64,000 bases of DNA from JAEUMW01 sp963734295 (GTDB taxonomy: Bacteria > Pseudomonadota > Gammaproteobacteria > Burkholderiales > JAEUMW01). The stretch covers positions 194,260-258,259 of the forward strand of contig CAVTGS010000027.1 of NCBI GenBank assembly GCA_963734295.1. The letters run 5' to 3'. Positions 34,895-46,758 of the stretch are shown one piece after another. Made by a program: the position numbers and the translations under genes. Numbering within the stretch: position 1 is the stretch's first letter; each line of letters begins with the position of its first letter. The notes under the pieces were generated by a model. It ran no database searches. It worked only from the letters and a program-made list of their open reading frames with translations, and was not told the DNA's origin.

Positions 34895-34922
34895 ATCTGT
34901 GCAGCAAAAGGGGACGAGCCGC

Positions 34923-36617
34923 ATGACCCACGATCCAACAGCCTCGGAGGCAAGCCAGTCCCCTTCCCTGGTGCTACGTTTCGACGTCATCGCCGGTCTC
35001 ACGGCCGCGGCAGTCGTTCTGCCCAAGGCAATGGCCTACGCGACGGTAGCCGGACTGCCCGTCGCCGTCGGTCTCTACACCGCCTTCATCCCGATGGCGG
35101 TCTACGCGCTGCTCGGCTCGTCGCGCGTGCTCAGCGTCAGCTCCACTGCAACCCTGGCGATCCTGGTCGGGACGGAGCTCGGCATTGTGGTGCCGGACGG
35201 CGACCCCGCGAAGCTCATCACGGCGACGGCCACGCTGACCGCGCTGGTCGGGGCGATGCTGGTGCTGGCGAGGCTGATGCGTTTGGGATTCGTCGCCAAC
35301 TTCATTTCCACACCGGTGTTGACAGGGTTCAAGGCGGGGATCGGGCTCGTGATCGTGCTGGACCAAGTGCCGAAGCTCCTCGGAGTCCACATCGACAAAC
35401 ACGGTTTCTTCCGCGACCTCTTGAGCCTTGGGCAGCACCTGCCCGAGACCTCCCTGATCACGTTGGCGGTGGCCCTGGCAACGTTTGCCGTACTGATCGG
35501 CATGGAGCGGCTATGGCCGCATTCTCCGGCTCCCCTGATCGCCGTGGGAGGCGCCATCGCGGCGTCGTGGTTCTTCGGTCTGCATGGGCTGGGGGTTTCG
35601 ACGGTCGGCCTGATTCCGCAAGGATTCCCCGCCCTCACCCTGCCGGACTTGGCGCTGATCGCGGATCTGGCGCCGGGAGCGCTCGGGATCGCGCTGATGA
35701 GCTTCACCGAAACGATTGCGGCGGGTCGCGCCTTTGCGCGCCCGGCCGACCCGCCGATCGATGCCAACCGCGAATTGATTGCCACCGGCGCCGCCAACCT
35801 GGGCGGCGCGCTGCTGGGTGCCATGCCGGCCGGCGGCGGCACCTCGCAGACCGCGGTCGTGCGTTCCGTGGGTGGGCAGTCGCAAAAGGCATCGCTGGTG
35901 ACCGCGGCCGCCGCGGTCGCCACCATGCTACTGCTCGCGCCGATCCTCGGGTTGTTACCGAACGCCACGCTGGCCGCGATCGTCATCGTCTACTCGGTCG
36001 GGTTGATCCAGCCGGCAGAGTTCCGGGCTATCCTCAAGGTGCGCTCGATGGAGTTCCGCTGGGCGCTGATCGCCTGTGCCGGCGTGCTGGTGTTCGGCAC
36101 GCTCAAGGGGATCGTGGTGGCCATCATCGTGTCGATGATCGGCCTGGCGAGCCAGACCGCCCACCCGCGCGTGTCTGTCATCGGCCGCAAGCGCGGCGCC
36201 GACGTGTTGCGACCACTGTCACCCGAACACCCCGACGACGAGACGTTCGAGGGCCTGCTGATTCTGCGGCCCGAGGGGCGACTGTTCTTTATTAACGCAC
36301 AGAACGTCTCCGATCAGATCCACGCGTTGATCGACAAGTACCAGCCGCGCGTGCTGGCGCTCGACATGAGCCGCGTACCCGACATCGAGTATTCGGCGCT
36401 GCAGGCGCTGATGGAGGGCGAAAAACGCATTGCGGACCGCGGCATCGTCGTGTGGTTGGTGGGATTGAACCCCGGCGTGCTCGAGGTCGTACGGCATGCC
36501 GGGCTGGACGAGCGGCTCGGCCGTGAGCGGATGCTGTTCAGCGCACACGGGGTGATCGAACACTACCAGGCGCTGGAGGCGACGGCAGGCCGCAAGGGGG
36601 AGCCGGCGGCGTCTTGA
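34923..36617 (+). CDS. SulP-family anion transporter with STAS domain
   Basis: Inner-membrane transporter for sulfate, bicarbonate or related anions. The membrane part begins VIAGLTAAAVVLPKAMAYAT and contains TPVLTGFKAGIGLVIVLDQV and GAMPAGGGTSQTAVVRSVGG. The C-terminal STAS domain (about residues 440-545) includes VLALDMSRVPDIEYSALQAL. The ATG at 34923 was chosen over a GTG at 34899 because AGGGGA lies at ribosome-binding distance. Substrate cannot be assigned. Confidence 0.88.
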   Translation: MTHDPTASEASQSPSLVLRFDVIAGLTAAAVVLPKAMAYATVAGLPVAVGLYTAFIPMAVYALLGSSRVLSVSSTATLAILVGTELGIVVPDGDPAKLITATATLTALVGAMLVLARLMRLGFVANFISTPVLTGFKAGIGLVIVLDQVPKLLGVHIDKHGFFRDLLSLGQHLPETSLITLAVALATFAVLIGMERLWPHSPAPLIAVGGAIAASWFFGLHGLGVSTVGLIPQGFPALTLPDLALIADLAPGALGIALMSFTETIAAGRAFARPADPPIDANRELIATGAANLGGALLGAMPAGGGTSQTAVVRSVGGQSQKASLVTAAAAVATMLLLAPILGLLPNATLAAIVIVYSVGLIQPAEFRAILKVRSMEFRWALIACAGVLVFGTLKGIVVAIIVSMIGLASQTAHPRVSVIGRKRGADVLRPLSPEHPDDETFEGLLILRPEGRLFFINAQNVSDQIHALIDKYQPRVLALDMSRVPDIEYSALQALMEGEKRIADRGIVVWLVGLNPGVLEVVRHAGLDERLGRERMLFSAHGVIEHYQALEATAGRKGEPAAS

Positions 36618-36802
36618 TCAGAAGCATTCACGCAGGTCCTTCAACAAATAGTGGGCGGCCTCGTCACGGCCGATGCTGCGCGACCTGAAGTTATCGGTCG
36701 GACAGCAAAGGAGAGCGATCCCGGTTGAGTCTGACGTGCCGCCCTTCAGTTCCGACCGGCCGACAGCCACGGCCTGGATGGCGGCAGACGCCCCCCTCAC
36801 AC

Positions 36803-37246
36803 TCACCGGCGTCGCGCCTCGGTTGTAGCCGCAATGGCGTCCTGAAAAGCGGACATCAACGTGGCGGTGGACACGCCAATCATCAGTGCTCCATTGATGG
36901 CTTCCAGCGGGCCGAGCAGCTTGTATTTGGACGACATCACAACGTCACCGTATCCGAGCGTGGCGAAGTTCACGGCCGAATGGTAGAAGGCTTCGCTGAA
37001 CTGCTGAAACTCTTCGAGAAGCACAAACAAGAGCGCCCACAGGGCAACTTGTGCCATGTTGCCAATAACCAGGAGCAGCATCACGCCTGTAATTATCGCG
37101 ACGCTCGACCAAAGCGACGGACTCCTTACCCAGAAATCATGTCGCCGGTAATACCGGATCGCTGCGATAACCAACAGCGACTGCAGGAGCAAACACGCAA
37201 TCATGGTCGAAAAACCGAGGAAGAGAATCATCAGCATGGTGGCCAT
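36803..37246 (-). CDS. Two-helix potassium-channel-like protein
   Basis: 147-residue ion-channel family protein with helices (LFLGFSTMIACLLLQSLLVI, VAIITGVMLLLVIGNMAQV, LLGPLEAINGALMIGVSTAT), a pore helix and the filter FATLGYGDVVMS, a variant of the K+ signature TVGYGD. A close relative with filter SLGYGD lies at 58431-58896. It follows the membrane-protein gene at 37326-38543 on the same strand by 79 bp. No ligand-binding domain is attached. Confidence 0.8.
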   Translation of the reverse strand: MATMLMILFLGFSTMIACLLLQSLLVIAAIRYYRRHDFWVRSPSLWSSVAIITGVMLLLVIGNMAQVALWALLFVLLEEFQQFSEAFYHSAVNFATLGYGDVVMSSKYKLLGPLEAINGALMIGVSTATLMSAFQDAIAATTEARRR

Positions 37247-37325
37247 GCGGTGGTCAGGACTTCGTGCGAAAAGGCGGACCGCGGCGAGCCACTCCTGTCA
37301 TCATGGCTTCGCCATTAGAGGTTCC

Positions 37326-38543
37326 CTAGAACAATATGGCGAACAGTGTTTTCAGCAGTTCTTCCAGCGGCATCATGGTGAGCAACAGCGGCACAATCGG
37401 CACCAGCGTCGCGGCCGCGAGTCGGACGACGGCATCTCTCGTTATTGGCGCGATGCGCATGGTCCGCACCACCTCGTAACTGTTTGCCAGATCCGCGAGG
37501 GACTGGACATCGGCGCTGCCCACGAACGGCTCGTCGGCAGGCGCACCGCCGCGCAGCCACTTGGCATCGAACTCGCGCACGTAACGCTCGGCCAGCGTTC
37601 CGTATTCGCGCAGGCCCTTCCGCTTCGCCTGTGCAAGCTGAGGCGCGAACACCAGGAGTGGGCCGAGGACTGCGCACAGCAGAAAGATGACCAAGACGGC
37701 GATTTCAGCCTTGAACTGAGTCAGCGCGGCCCCGACGAAGAAGATGCGGTTGGCGAGCTGTGCGGCCAGCATGGCGCCGTGCGCGACGGCGAGCACCGTG
37801 AAGGCATAGACCGTCTCGGAAAGAAAATTCAGACCGCCGACGCGATCCGGATGCGTGGGAACCACGCTCAACTCGATGCGCGACACTTGCCAGAGAAAGC
37901 GCGTCCAGATGAACAATCGGAAATACCAGCGCACCAAAAGGAACTGGAAGATCGGCAGGCTCACGTAGCCATACCACATTCCGGCGAGCGAGAGCTTCGA
38001 GCCCTCGGCGGATGGTGTCGCGTACCAGGTGGCCGCGTCGAGTGCCACGTACTGGCGCCAGACGATCAGGATACCGACCCCATACACGAAGGCGATCAGC
38101 AGTACCTCGGCGAGCACCGAGTTGCGCAGCCGGAATGCCGACGCGACAGCGGCTCCGAACCGCGTCATCGCGTCTTCTGGAATTAAACGTCGTTCCAGGA
38201 ATTGCTGCAGCAGGGGACGCATGCGCCGGTGCACCACAAGCTCGGCAATGATCAAAAGGGGCAAGGCCACCAGGAAGCGGATGTGAACTTCCACGTCCAG
38301 CAGGAACGGTACGGCCGCATTCCCGCCCAGCACATTTCCTTCGAGAGCCGAGAGCATCAGGAGAGGCAGCCAGGCGAGCAGCGACAGGACAATTACGCGT
38401 TGGCGCACCATCATCAGCGCATCGTCGGACAGGTGCGCCCGGCGCAGAAGCTGGAAAAGCGGCCCGCCCAGGACGAGCGAAAAATCCGGCGGGTTCCGGA
38501 GCAGATTCAGACCGTCAGAGGGGTCCGATGTGCGGGTTTGCAT
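37326..38543 (-). CDS. Polytopic membrane protein of unknown function
   Basis: 405 residues with about six hydrophobic segments (for example VIVLSLLAWLPLLMLSALEG, FLVALPLLIIAELVVH, VLAEVLLIAFVYGVGILIVW, IAVLVIFLLCAVLGPLLVF) and a soluble loop near residues 310-370. It begins with a hydrophilic stretch (LRNPPDFSLVLGGPLFQLLR). I know no functional name for it. The potassium-channel-like gene follows on the same strand, suggesting a shared role in ion or envelope homeostasis. Confidence 0.75.
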   Translation of the reverse strand: MQTRTSDPSDGLNLLRNPPDFSLVLGGPLFQLLRRAHLSDDALMMVRQRVIVLSLLAWLPLLMLSALEGNVLGGNAAVPFLLDVEVHIRFLVALPLLIIAELVVHRRMRPLLQQFLERRLIPEDAMTRFGAAVASAFRLRNSVLAEVLLIAFVYGVGILIVWRQYVALDAATWYATPSAEGSKLSLAGMWYGYVSLPIFQFLLVRWYFRLFIWTRFLWQVSRIELSVVPTHPDRVGGLNFLSETVYAFTVLAVAHGAMLAAQLANRIFFVGAALTQFKAEIAVLVIFLLCAVLGPLLVFAPQLAQAKRKGLREYGTLAERYVREFDAKWLRGGAPADEPFVGSADVQSLADLANSYEVVRTMRIAPITRDAVVRLAAATLVPIVPLLLTMMPLEELLKTLFAILF

Positions 38544-38789
38544 TTGCGGTGTCTTCGCGCGGTGGCGAAGCTCATGCCGTCAGGCGAGTAAGGTCGGCCT
38601 ACCCAGGCGAAACGCCAGCTCGGAATCCCTGTCCGCGGACTAGGCGCGGGCTACCTGAATGGCGACAACAGGAGCAATGACTTCGCGCAGGCAAACGCCG
38701 CGGGTGTCCCAGCGTTCATGGTCATCGCTCTCGCGCGCCGTCGAATTTGATGGTTCATTGCGCCGCCATAGGCCAAATCTTCGTCCGAC

Positions 38790-40207
38790 TCATAAATCTT
38801 CCTCCACCAGCGCTTGGATGCGTCCGGCTTTCATCGCCTTCACGAGGGTCGCATGATCGCGTTTGGTCTGATCGGCGTAGGCTAAAGCGAACTCGCCTAT
38901 GGCTTGGTCAAACTCATCCGTCTTGCCCAGATAGCCGGAGATCGTCGCCGCATCCCCGGACTTGGCGTGGGCCCGGGCCAGGGTCCAACCGCAGTTTTCT
39001 GCGTAGCGCTTCAAGCCCACGGGCGACGCTCCCTCGACCGGCATGGAAAACTTCATGTCCCGCAGCTGGCGCACGAAGAAATCGCGCATCCGTCGGCTCC
39101 GCGTCCAACCCAAAAAGATGTCGCTGGAGGACTGCATCAGCCGTTGCCCCACGACCACCCGTTGTCCTTGATTCTCATAGGCGCCCTTGCCCGCATAGGG
39201 CTCCAGGACTGAGGGCCCGGCCTCCTTGAATTGCAGGAGGAGGGGATGATTCTCCGGGGAGAAGAACAGTCCGACCAAGCAGCGGGTACCCACGCTGCCG
39301 ATACCCACCACTTTCACCGCCCAGTCTTCCATGCGGTAGCGATCAAACAGAACCCGGCGATCGTCGGGCAGCGATAGGCGATATTCTTCGAGTGCCTCGC
39401 GAACTACCTCATCATGCTCTTCTCATCCGCATGGAAGAGAACCGGTGGCTGATCAACCAGACGGCGCCGCCCCCCGACCTCGGCGCTGATCTTTGGAAAC
39501 AGATATTCACCGATACGCTGGCGCGCCTTCTCAGCCATTTCCTCACGGAGCTTTCTTACCCCGGCGTTGGGCGCTTTCTTAGTGAGGGTTTGAATATCCA
39601 AACGATCGTACCAGACTTCCAGCGGGCTCTTTCTCGAATAGTCGCGCAAGTTCTCCCGGTACGCGCGTACGCACTCGACAGCGGCGTCTCGGGCGTCCTC
39701 ATCGGAGTGGCCGTTGTCGCGGGCGGCCACGACAAAGCTGACGCCTAAGCGTTTGACATCCCACTCCCAGGGTGCGGGCAGGGTTTCGTCGAAGTCGTTG
39801 AGGTCGAAGACCAGATTGCGCTCGGGAGTGGCAAACAGGCCGAAATTCAGGAGATGACAATCCCCACAGGCCTGTACCCGAAGGCCGTTGGCTGGGGTGG
39901 TCGCGAGATCGTAGGCCATGAGCCCCGCGGAGCCGCGCAGAAAGGTAAACGGACTGCGCAGCATTCGCCCATAGCGGATGGGGACCACTTCGGGAAGTCG
40001 ATCCCGATTGGAGTCGTCCAGGACGTCGATGGGATCGCGTCGCTTGGGCGACGGCTTCCACTCGGCGTGGTGCTCGCGCGGCAAGGTCTCGCGCAGCGCC
40101 TTACCGGCGGTGAGACACTCTTCCCGGGAGCGAAACTCCGGAAGCTGAGCTTTGGCCGATCTGCCTTCGGACGCCGCTTTCTTGCGAGTTTTCTTCGTTG
40201 TCGTCAT
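38790..40207 (-). CDS. DUF2252 family protein (kinase-like fold), one frameshift
   Basis: About 470 residues. The N-terminal part has the phosphotransferase-like catalytic pattern ACGDCHLLNFGLF and LVFDLNDFDETLPAPWEWDV. Reading breaks near 39410 after LFHADEKSM, where a G seems to be missing, and continues in the next frame as EVVREALEEYRLSLPDDRRV, VGIGSVGTRCLVGLFF and AHAKSGDAATISGYLGKTD. The start at 40207 (TTTKKTRKKAASEGRS) is preferred over an upstream ATG at 40237. Function unknown; the fold suggests a phosphotransferase. Confidence 0.78.
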
Positions 40208-40246
40208 GGGACTTCTCTTTTCGGGATGGTCATTCATGCTGGCAGG

Positions 40247-40372
40247 TCAGTCGGCGTGTCGCGGACGGGGCACCTTCCCGGCGGCCAATCCCGCGAGCAA
40301 AGTACCAAAGAGCGGAACCCTCGCCGTTTTGCCTTTCGACGTTTTCTTGGGAGACTTCTTGGTTTTCGTCAT
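40247..40372 (-). CDS. Very small lysine-rich protein, 41 aa
   Basis: ORF MTKTKKSPKKTSKGKTARVP continuing LFGTLLAGLAAGKVPRPRH. Its lysine-rich start resembles the N-terminus of the DUF2252 protein that follows 39 bp later. Possibly a nucleic-acid-binding peptide, or a duplicated leader; a weak call. Confidence 0.35.
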   Translation of the reverse strand: MTKTKKSPKKTSKGKTARVPLFGTLLAGLAAGKVPRPRHAD

Positions 40373-40471
40373 GGAGTCGCCCCTTCTCGGCTAGTTAAAC
40401 CGTGCACTCCGCTTTTCTGCTGCCTCACTCCCTCGATAAGGAAACGCTATGCCTCACATGAGAAATCGGCA

Positions 40472-40485
40472 TTGACGCAGGTCAA
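40472..40485. promoter_or_regulatory. FNR/DNR-like palindromic site
   Basis: TTGACGCAGGTCAA is a perfect TTGAC-N4-GTCAA inverted repeat, the form recognised by CRP/FNR-family regulators. It lies 100 bp upstream of the 41-aa ORF and 265 bp upstream of DUF2252, both minus strand. A near-identical site precedes the metallo-hydrolase at 31551. Confidence 0.4.
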
Positions 40486-40666
40486 GGGCAGCATTGATTG
40501 GGACTCGCCGAACTCTTACACCTTCCGATCGGCGGCCTGAGGGCGCTGCCAAGGCCGGGACAACACCCCGAACAAGCGCTCGCGATACCGCTCCGTAAGC
40601 ATCTGTGCCATCGCCGCCTCCGCTTGCCTGGATGTGTCCCGCCTACTTCATCTTGTTTGGTTCTTG

Positions 40667-43410
<2,744 letters not shown>

Positions 43411-43456
43411 ATCGGTTGCCTCCTGCCAAGCAATCACAGTGTTGCGGGCCCGAGTG

Positions 43457-43917
43457 TTAGGGAACCGCCCTTTGCAAACCAAAGATCGTCATCGAGGGCC
43501 GATGCGAAGCAAGGCACCGGCTCGATCGCCTTAGCCTCCAGCCGGGAGAAACAGAGATAGGAACAGACAACGCGAGACGGTCGATGACGACGGCGATAAT
43601 GTTCCAGACGATCACCGGATCGGAGCCGATCAGGTCGCCGTTCCAGATTCCACAGTATCTGGAAGCAACCCATGGCCCCCGCCATCCTGGGTTCATGCCC
43701 TGACTCGACCGACGCTTGAGCATTGCGACCAGGTCGGGAAACGCCGTGAAGGTCATGCCGGAGCCCGCCAGGAATCCGACAGGGAAAAGGCGGACGCGAT
43801 GAACTCATCGACGCCGCGAAGCCCCAATGGCGCCGCGAAAGAATGGCCGAGCGTCGCGAGCCCGATTACCACTGCAGCGGACCCCAGAAGAAGTCTAAGC
43901 CATGCCCCCTTTTTCAC
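43457..43917 (-). CDS. Small predicted membrane protein, one frameshift
   Basis: The first frame gives a signal-anchor-like helix (KKGAWLRLLLGSAAVVIGLA) and VDEFIASAFSLS; near 43787 one base is missing and the next frame gives FLAGSGMTFTAFPDLVAMLK and WNIIAVVIDRLALSVPISVS. Both pieces use similar codons and hydrophobicity, so I join them into one ~150-residue protein. Not recognised. It lies upstream of the glycosidase gene on the same strand. Confidence 0.45.
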
Positions 43918-44131
43918 TGGCGCGTTCCTCGGGCACGACGGGGCGGAGAAGCAAGTATAGCCGATCCGCGCAGCGAATCGGCTGCCCTGCGCGCCCGCTA
44001 TGCTTCCGTCCACGGATCTTCCATTACGAACTGCTCCGGTCTTAGATGCGCCGTTGCGATCCAGGCGGCGACCGCCTCGCGCGTTTGTTCGGTGATCTCA
44101 AACTGGGCCGCCCGTTGGGTTTTCTTCCGAG

Positions 44132-44432
44132 TTCCTGAAGTTTCTGCGCACCATCGAAGCGTCCGTTCCAGCAGAGCTCGACGTCCATCTGGTCATGGAC
44201 AACTACGGTACTAACACGCCCCTTCGGTTTGGTCGCCATTCGTGCTTCCACGCCCATTTCACGCCGACCTCGGCCTCGTGGCTCAACCAAGTCGAACGCT
44301 GGTTCGCGACCCTGACCGAAAAGCAGATCCGTCGCGGCACACGTCGATCGATCCGCGAACTCGAGCGCCATCCGCGATTACCTGCACAACTACAACGCAG
44401 CGCCTTTCGTCTGGACCAAATCGGCCGACGCC
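44132..44432 (+). pseudogene. IS630-family transposase relic (C-terminal part)
   Basis: FLKFLRTIEASVPAELDVHL, VMDNYGTN (the DDE Asp of IS630), then HAHFTPTSASWLNQVERWFA, LTEKQIRRGTRRSIRELE; a frameshift near 44367 leads to AIRDYLHNYNAAPFVWTKSA. This is the C-terminal half of an IS630/Tc1-like transposase, with an internal deletion after DNYGTN. The N-terminal half and both ends are missing. Confidence 0.8.
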
Positions 44433-44745
44433 CATTCTCAACAGCACGGAATGCTTCTGCCTGCGAAGAGCAGACTCAGGACACTAGCGGCAGAACACCG
44501 CAGGCCTTCAGTCTTTGTTCGTTGTGGCCTTCATCGCGTTCATGCGCCGCCGGCGCGATCGTGCGCGGTACCGCCGTGCTGTCGTGCTGTGTCCGTTGCT
44601 CGCACTGGCACGCGCGCGTCGGACGCTCCTCGGTTCCTCCCAGCACTGAAGGTCCGTGGGCGGGGGAGCCAAGGACGCGCGAAGTCGATAAGATGGAGCC
44701 CAGACGCACTGAAACGCGAGCGTTGCCCTTCACGGGGGGATAACA

Positions 44746-46758
44746 ATGGCCAAGATGCGGGAAGCAAGCCTGTCGCGCTGGGCGCACCTGTTGTTCGCGG
44801 TTGCTGCCTGGAGCATGTCAAATACGGCGTCTGGATGGATCTACCCGGAGCACCGCGACATCGCGGTGTTGGCCGTCGAGGGGCTCGATCCCGAACGCAA
44901 GGCGGAGTTCGATCGCCTGTGGCAGGAGACACGAGTCGGTGACGAGGGTCGTCTCTGCGTCCAGGGCGCCGACACCGGGCAGGGCGTCACCCCCGCGTGC
45001 ATCGACTGGTCGGCGCTGTCAGGGATCGCCGGCGATCATTCGTGTTCGAGCCAGGAGATGCTGGACAATGTTCGCACAGCGGAGTGGCTTCTCCAGGTCG
45101 CCGATGTCGCGGCACAGCTCAAGGTCGATCTCTCCGCTATCCCGGTCACCGCGACCCAAGACCAGACTGCTGGCACTTCAGATGTCTTGGTCGACGCACG
45201 ACGACGCTTGGCGGATGAAGCGAGTCGCGCCAGGCGTGTAAATGCCCTGCGCGCGGCCGACACCCGAATGCAGCGCGCCGATCCCAAGTATGCGAGCCGG
45301 GCGGATTCCAATCTCGCCCACTTTCTGCTCGCCCGTCCTGACACGAGCCTGGACACGAACGCCTACAAGGAACTGGCCCTACGACCGGGGTCGGAGCTCA
45401 ACGCACCAGGCGTCTATGTCTGGTTTCACCTGAGCGCGCTGCAGAAGGCGAGCCGACTCGCCACGGAGCCACAGTTGTCGCCCGAAGAGCGCCGCTCGCT
45501 TACGCGGGCCATGCTCTTCGACGAGGCCTTCGCACTGCACTTCCTCGAAGACATGTACGCGTCCGGCCACGTCGCGGGTAGTTGGGGCGATGTATCGCAA
45601 CGCAAGGGCACGCACGACTTCTATAACCAGAACGGTCTCGAAGTGTTCACCTGGAAGGGTCGCGACCGGACGATCGTACTAATGGGCGATGCGCACATGC
45701 GACCCGAGGATGCCGAGCTTGCCGCCAAGGCGGTGCGAACGAGCCTCGAGCAGGTGCTCGATACCGCGACCGGCCGGTCACGCGGTTACGACATTCCGTA
45801 TGTTCCGATGGCCCCTTCTTCGCCCGACGCCCTGGACATCTGCAAGAGTGCCGCCTTCCCCCAGCGTAGCGAAGGCATGAGGGAGAAGGGGCAGTATGCG
45901 GCCGTGTTTGGCGAGACGCTCCGGGATACTCCAGTGCCCGGCCTGGGTCCAGGCTTGGGATCGCAGCCGCGCTCGCGCAGCGAGGTGGGGGCGTTTGTCG
46001 GACTGGTAGGTTCTATCGACGGCCGCGGGGTGAGCGGGGGATTCGAGGCATCCCAAACGAAGAACGGCTTCGTCTACGGTCTCGATGTGGGGGTTCGCGC
46101 CGGCTTGGGGTTGGAGGGGGCACTAGGGGAAGCGGGAGACGGCCTGGCGTTTCTTCAGATCGGACTCACCTCCGACGCACCCTCGACCAACAAGTTCGCG
46201 GAAAGCGGATTCGGGTCGGCATTGAGCGGGAGCCTGGGTGCGGCGATCCCGGCGCGCACCGGCCTGTCCGGCCGCATCCGGATGCCGTACTACGCCATTC
46301 CCGGCGACCTCTTGTTCCTGGCGCCGATGTATTTCTTCGACCGCGAGCGCTACACGCAGATGGCGGTCACCGCCAGCAACGGCGGTGTACTGGGTTTGCA
46401 AGCCGGCTGGGCCACGCGCTTTGGCCGCTTTCAGTTCGTCCTCGGGCGTGAGCTTGGCATCGTGGCATATGGACTCTTCAACACCGATCAATTGGTGGTA
46501 CCGAGCGATCGCGCCGACGGCCTCGGACGGATAATTAACTACAAGTCGATCTATTTCGAGCTGCCGATCGTCGAGTACCGTCCGTATCGGGCCTTTTCTT
46601 CCAACCAGAGCTCGGAGGTGACGTTTCAGCTCTTCGCGGGGATCGACATCCCTTATGACTCTTCGGTCGAAAGGCCGATCGGCGGAACGCCCGCGGATCT
46701 GCAGAACGTCTACTCCATCGGGCTGCGCATGCTCTTTGACTGGAGGTACTACTGGTGA
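44746..46758 (+). CDS. Exported protein: zinc phospholipase C/S1-P1-nuclease-like head with C-terminal beta-barrel-like region
   Basis: 670 residues. After a signal peptide (ending NTASGW) the N-terminal ~380 residues show the histidine/aspartate spacing of trinuclear-zinc phosphoesterases: H37 (YPEHRDIA), D97-H98 (AGDHSCSS), H192 (SNLAHFLL), H265-D269-H275 (HFLEDMYASGH) and H290-D291 (GTHDFYNQ). The C-terminal ~280 residues alternate glycine and aromatic residues (GLDVGVRAGLGLEGALG, TGLSGRIRMPYYAIPGD) and end RMLFDWRYYW, an outer-membrane barrel style. Likely a surface or outer-membrane phospholipase/nuclease; the assignment is by motif. The next gene overlaps its stop (TGATG). Confidence 0.65.
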   Translation: MAKMREASLSRWAHLLFAVAAWSMSNTASGWIYPEHRDIAVLAVEGLDPERKAEFDRLWQETRVGDEGRLCVQGADTGQGVTPACIDWSALSGIAGDHSCSSQEMLDNVRTAEWLLQVADVAAQLKVDLSAIPVTATQDQTAGTSDVLVDARRRLADEASRARRVNALRAADTRMQRADPKYASRADSNLAHFLLARPDTSLDTNAYKELALRPGSELNAPGVYVWFHLSALQKASRLATEPQLSPEERRSLTRAMLFDEAFALHFLEDMYASGHVAGSWGDVSQRKGTHDFYNQNGLEVFTWKGRDRTIVLMGDAHMRPEDAELAAKAVRTSLEQVLDTATGRSRGYDIPYVPMAPSSPDALDICKSAAFPQRSEGMREKGQYAAVFGETLRDTPVPGLGPGLGSQPRSRSEVGAFVGLVGSIDGRGVSGGFEASQTKNGFVYGLDVGVRAGLGLEGALGEAGDGLAFLQIGLTSDAPSTNKFAESGFGSALSGSLGAAIPARTGLSGRIRMPYYAIPGDLLFLAPMYFFDRERYTQMAVTASNGGVLGLQAGWATRFGRFQFVLGRELGIVAYGLFNTDQLVVPSDRADGLGRIINYKSIYFELPIVEYRPYRAFSSNQSSEVTFQLFAGIDIPYDSSVERPIGGTPADLQNVYSIGLRMLFDWRYYW

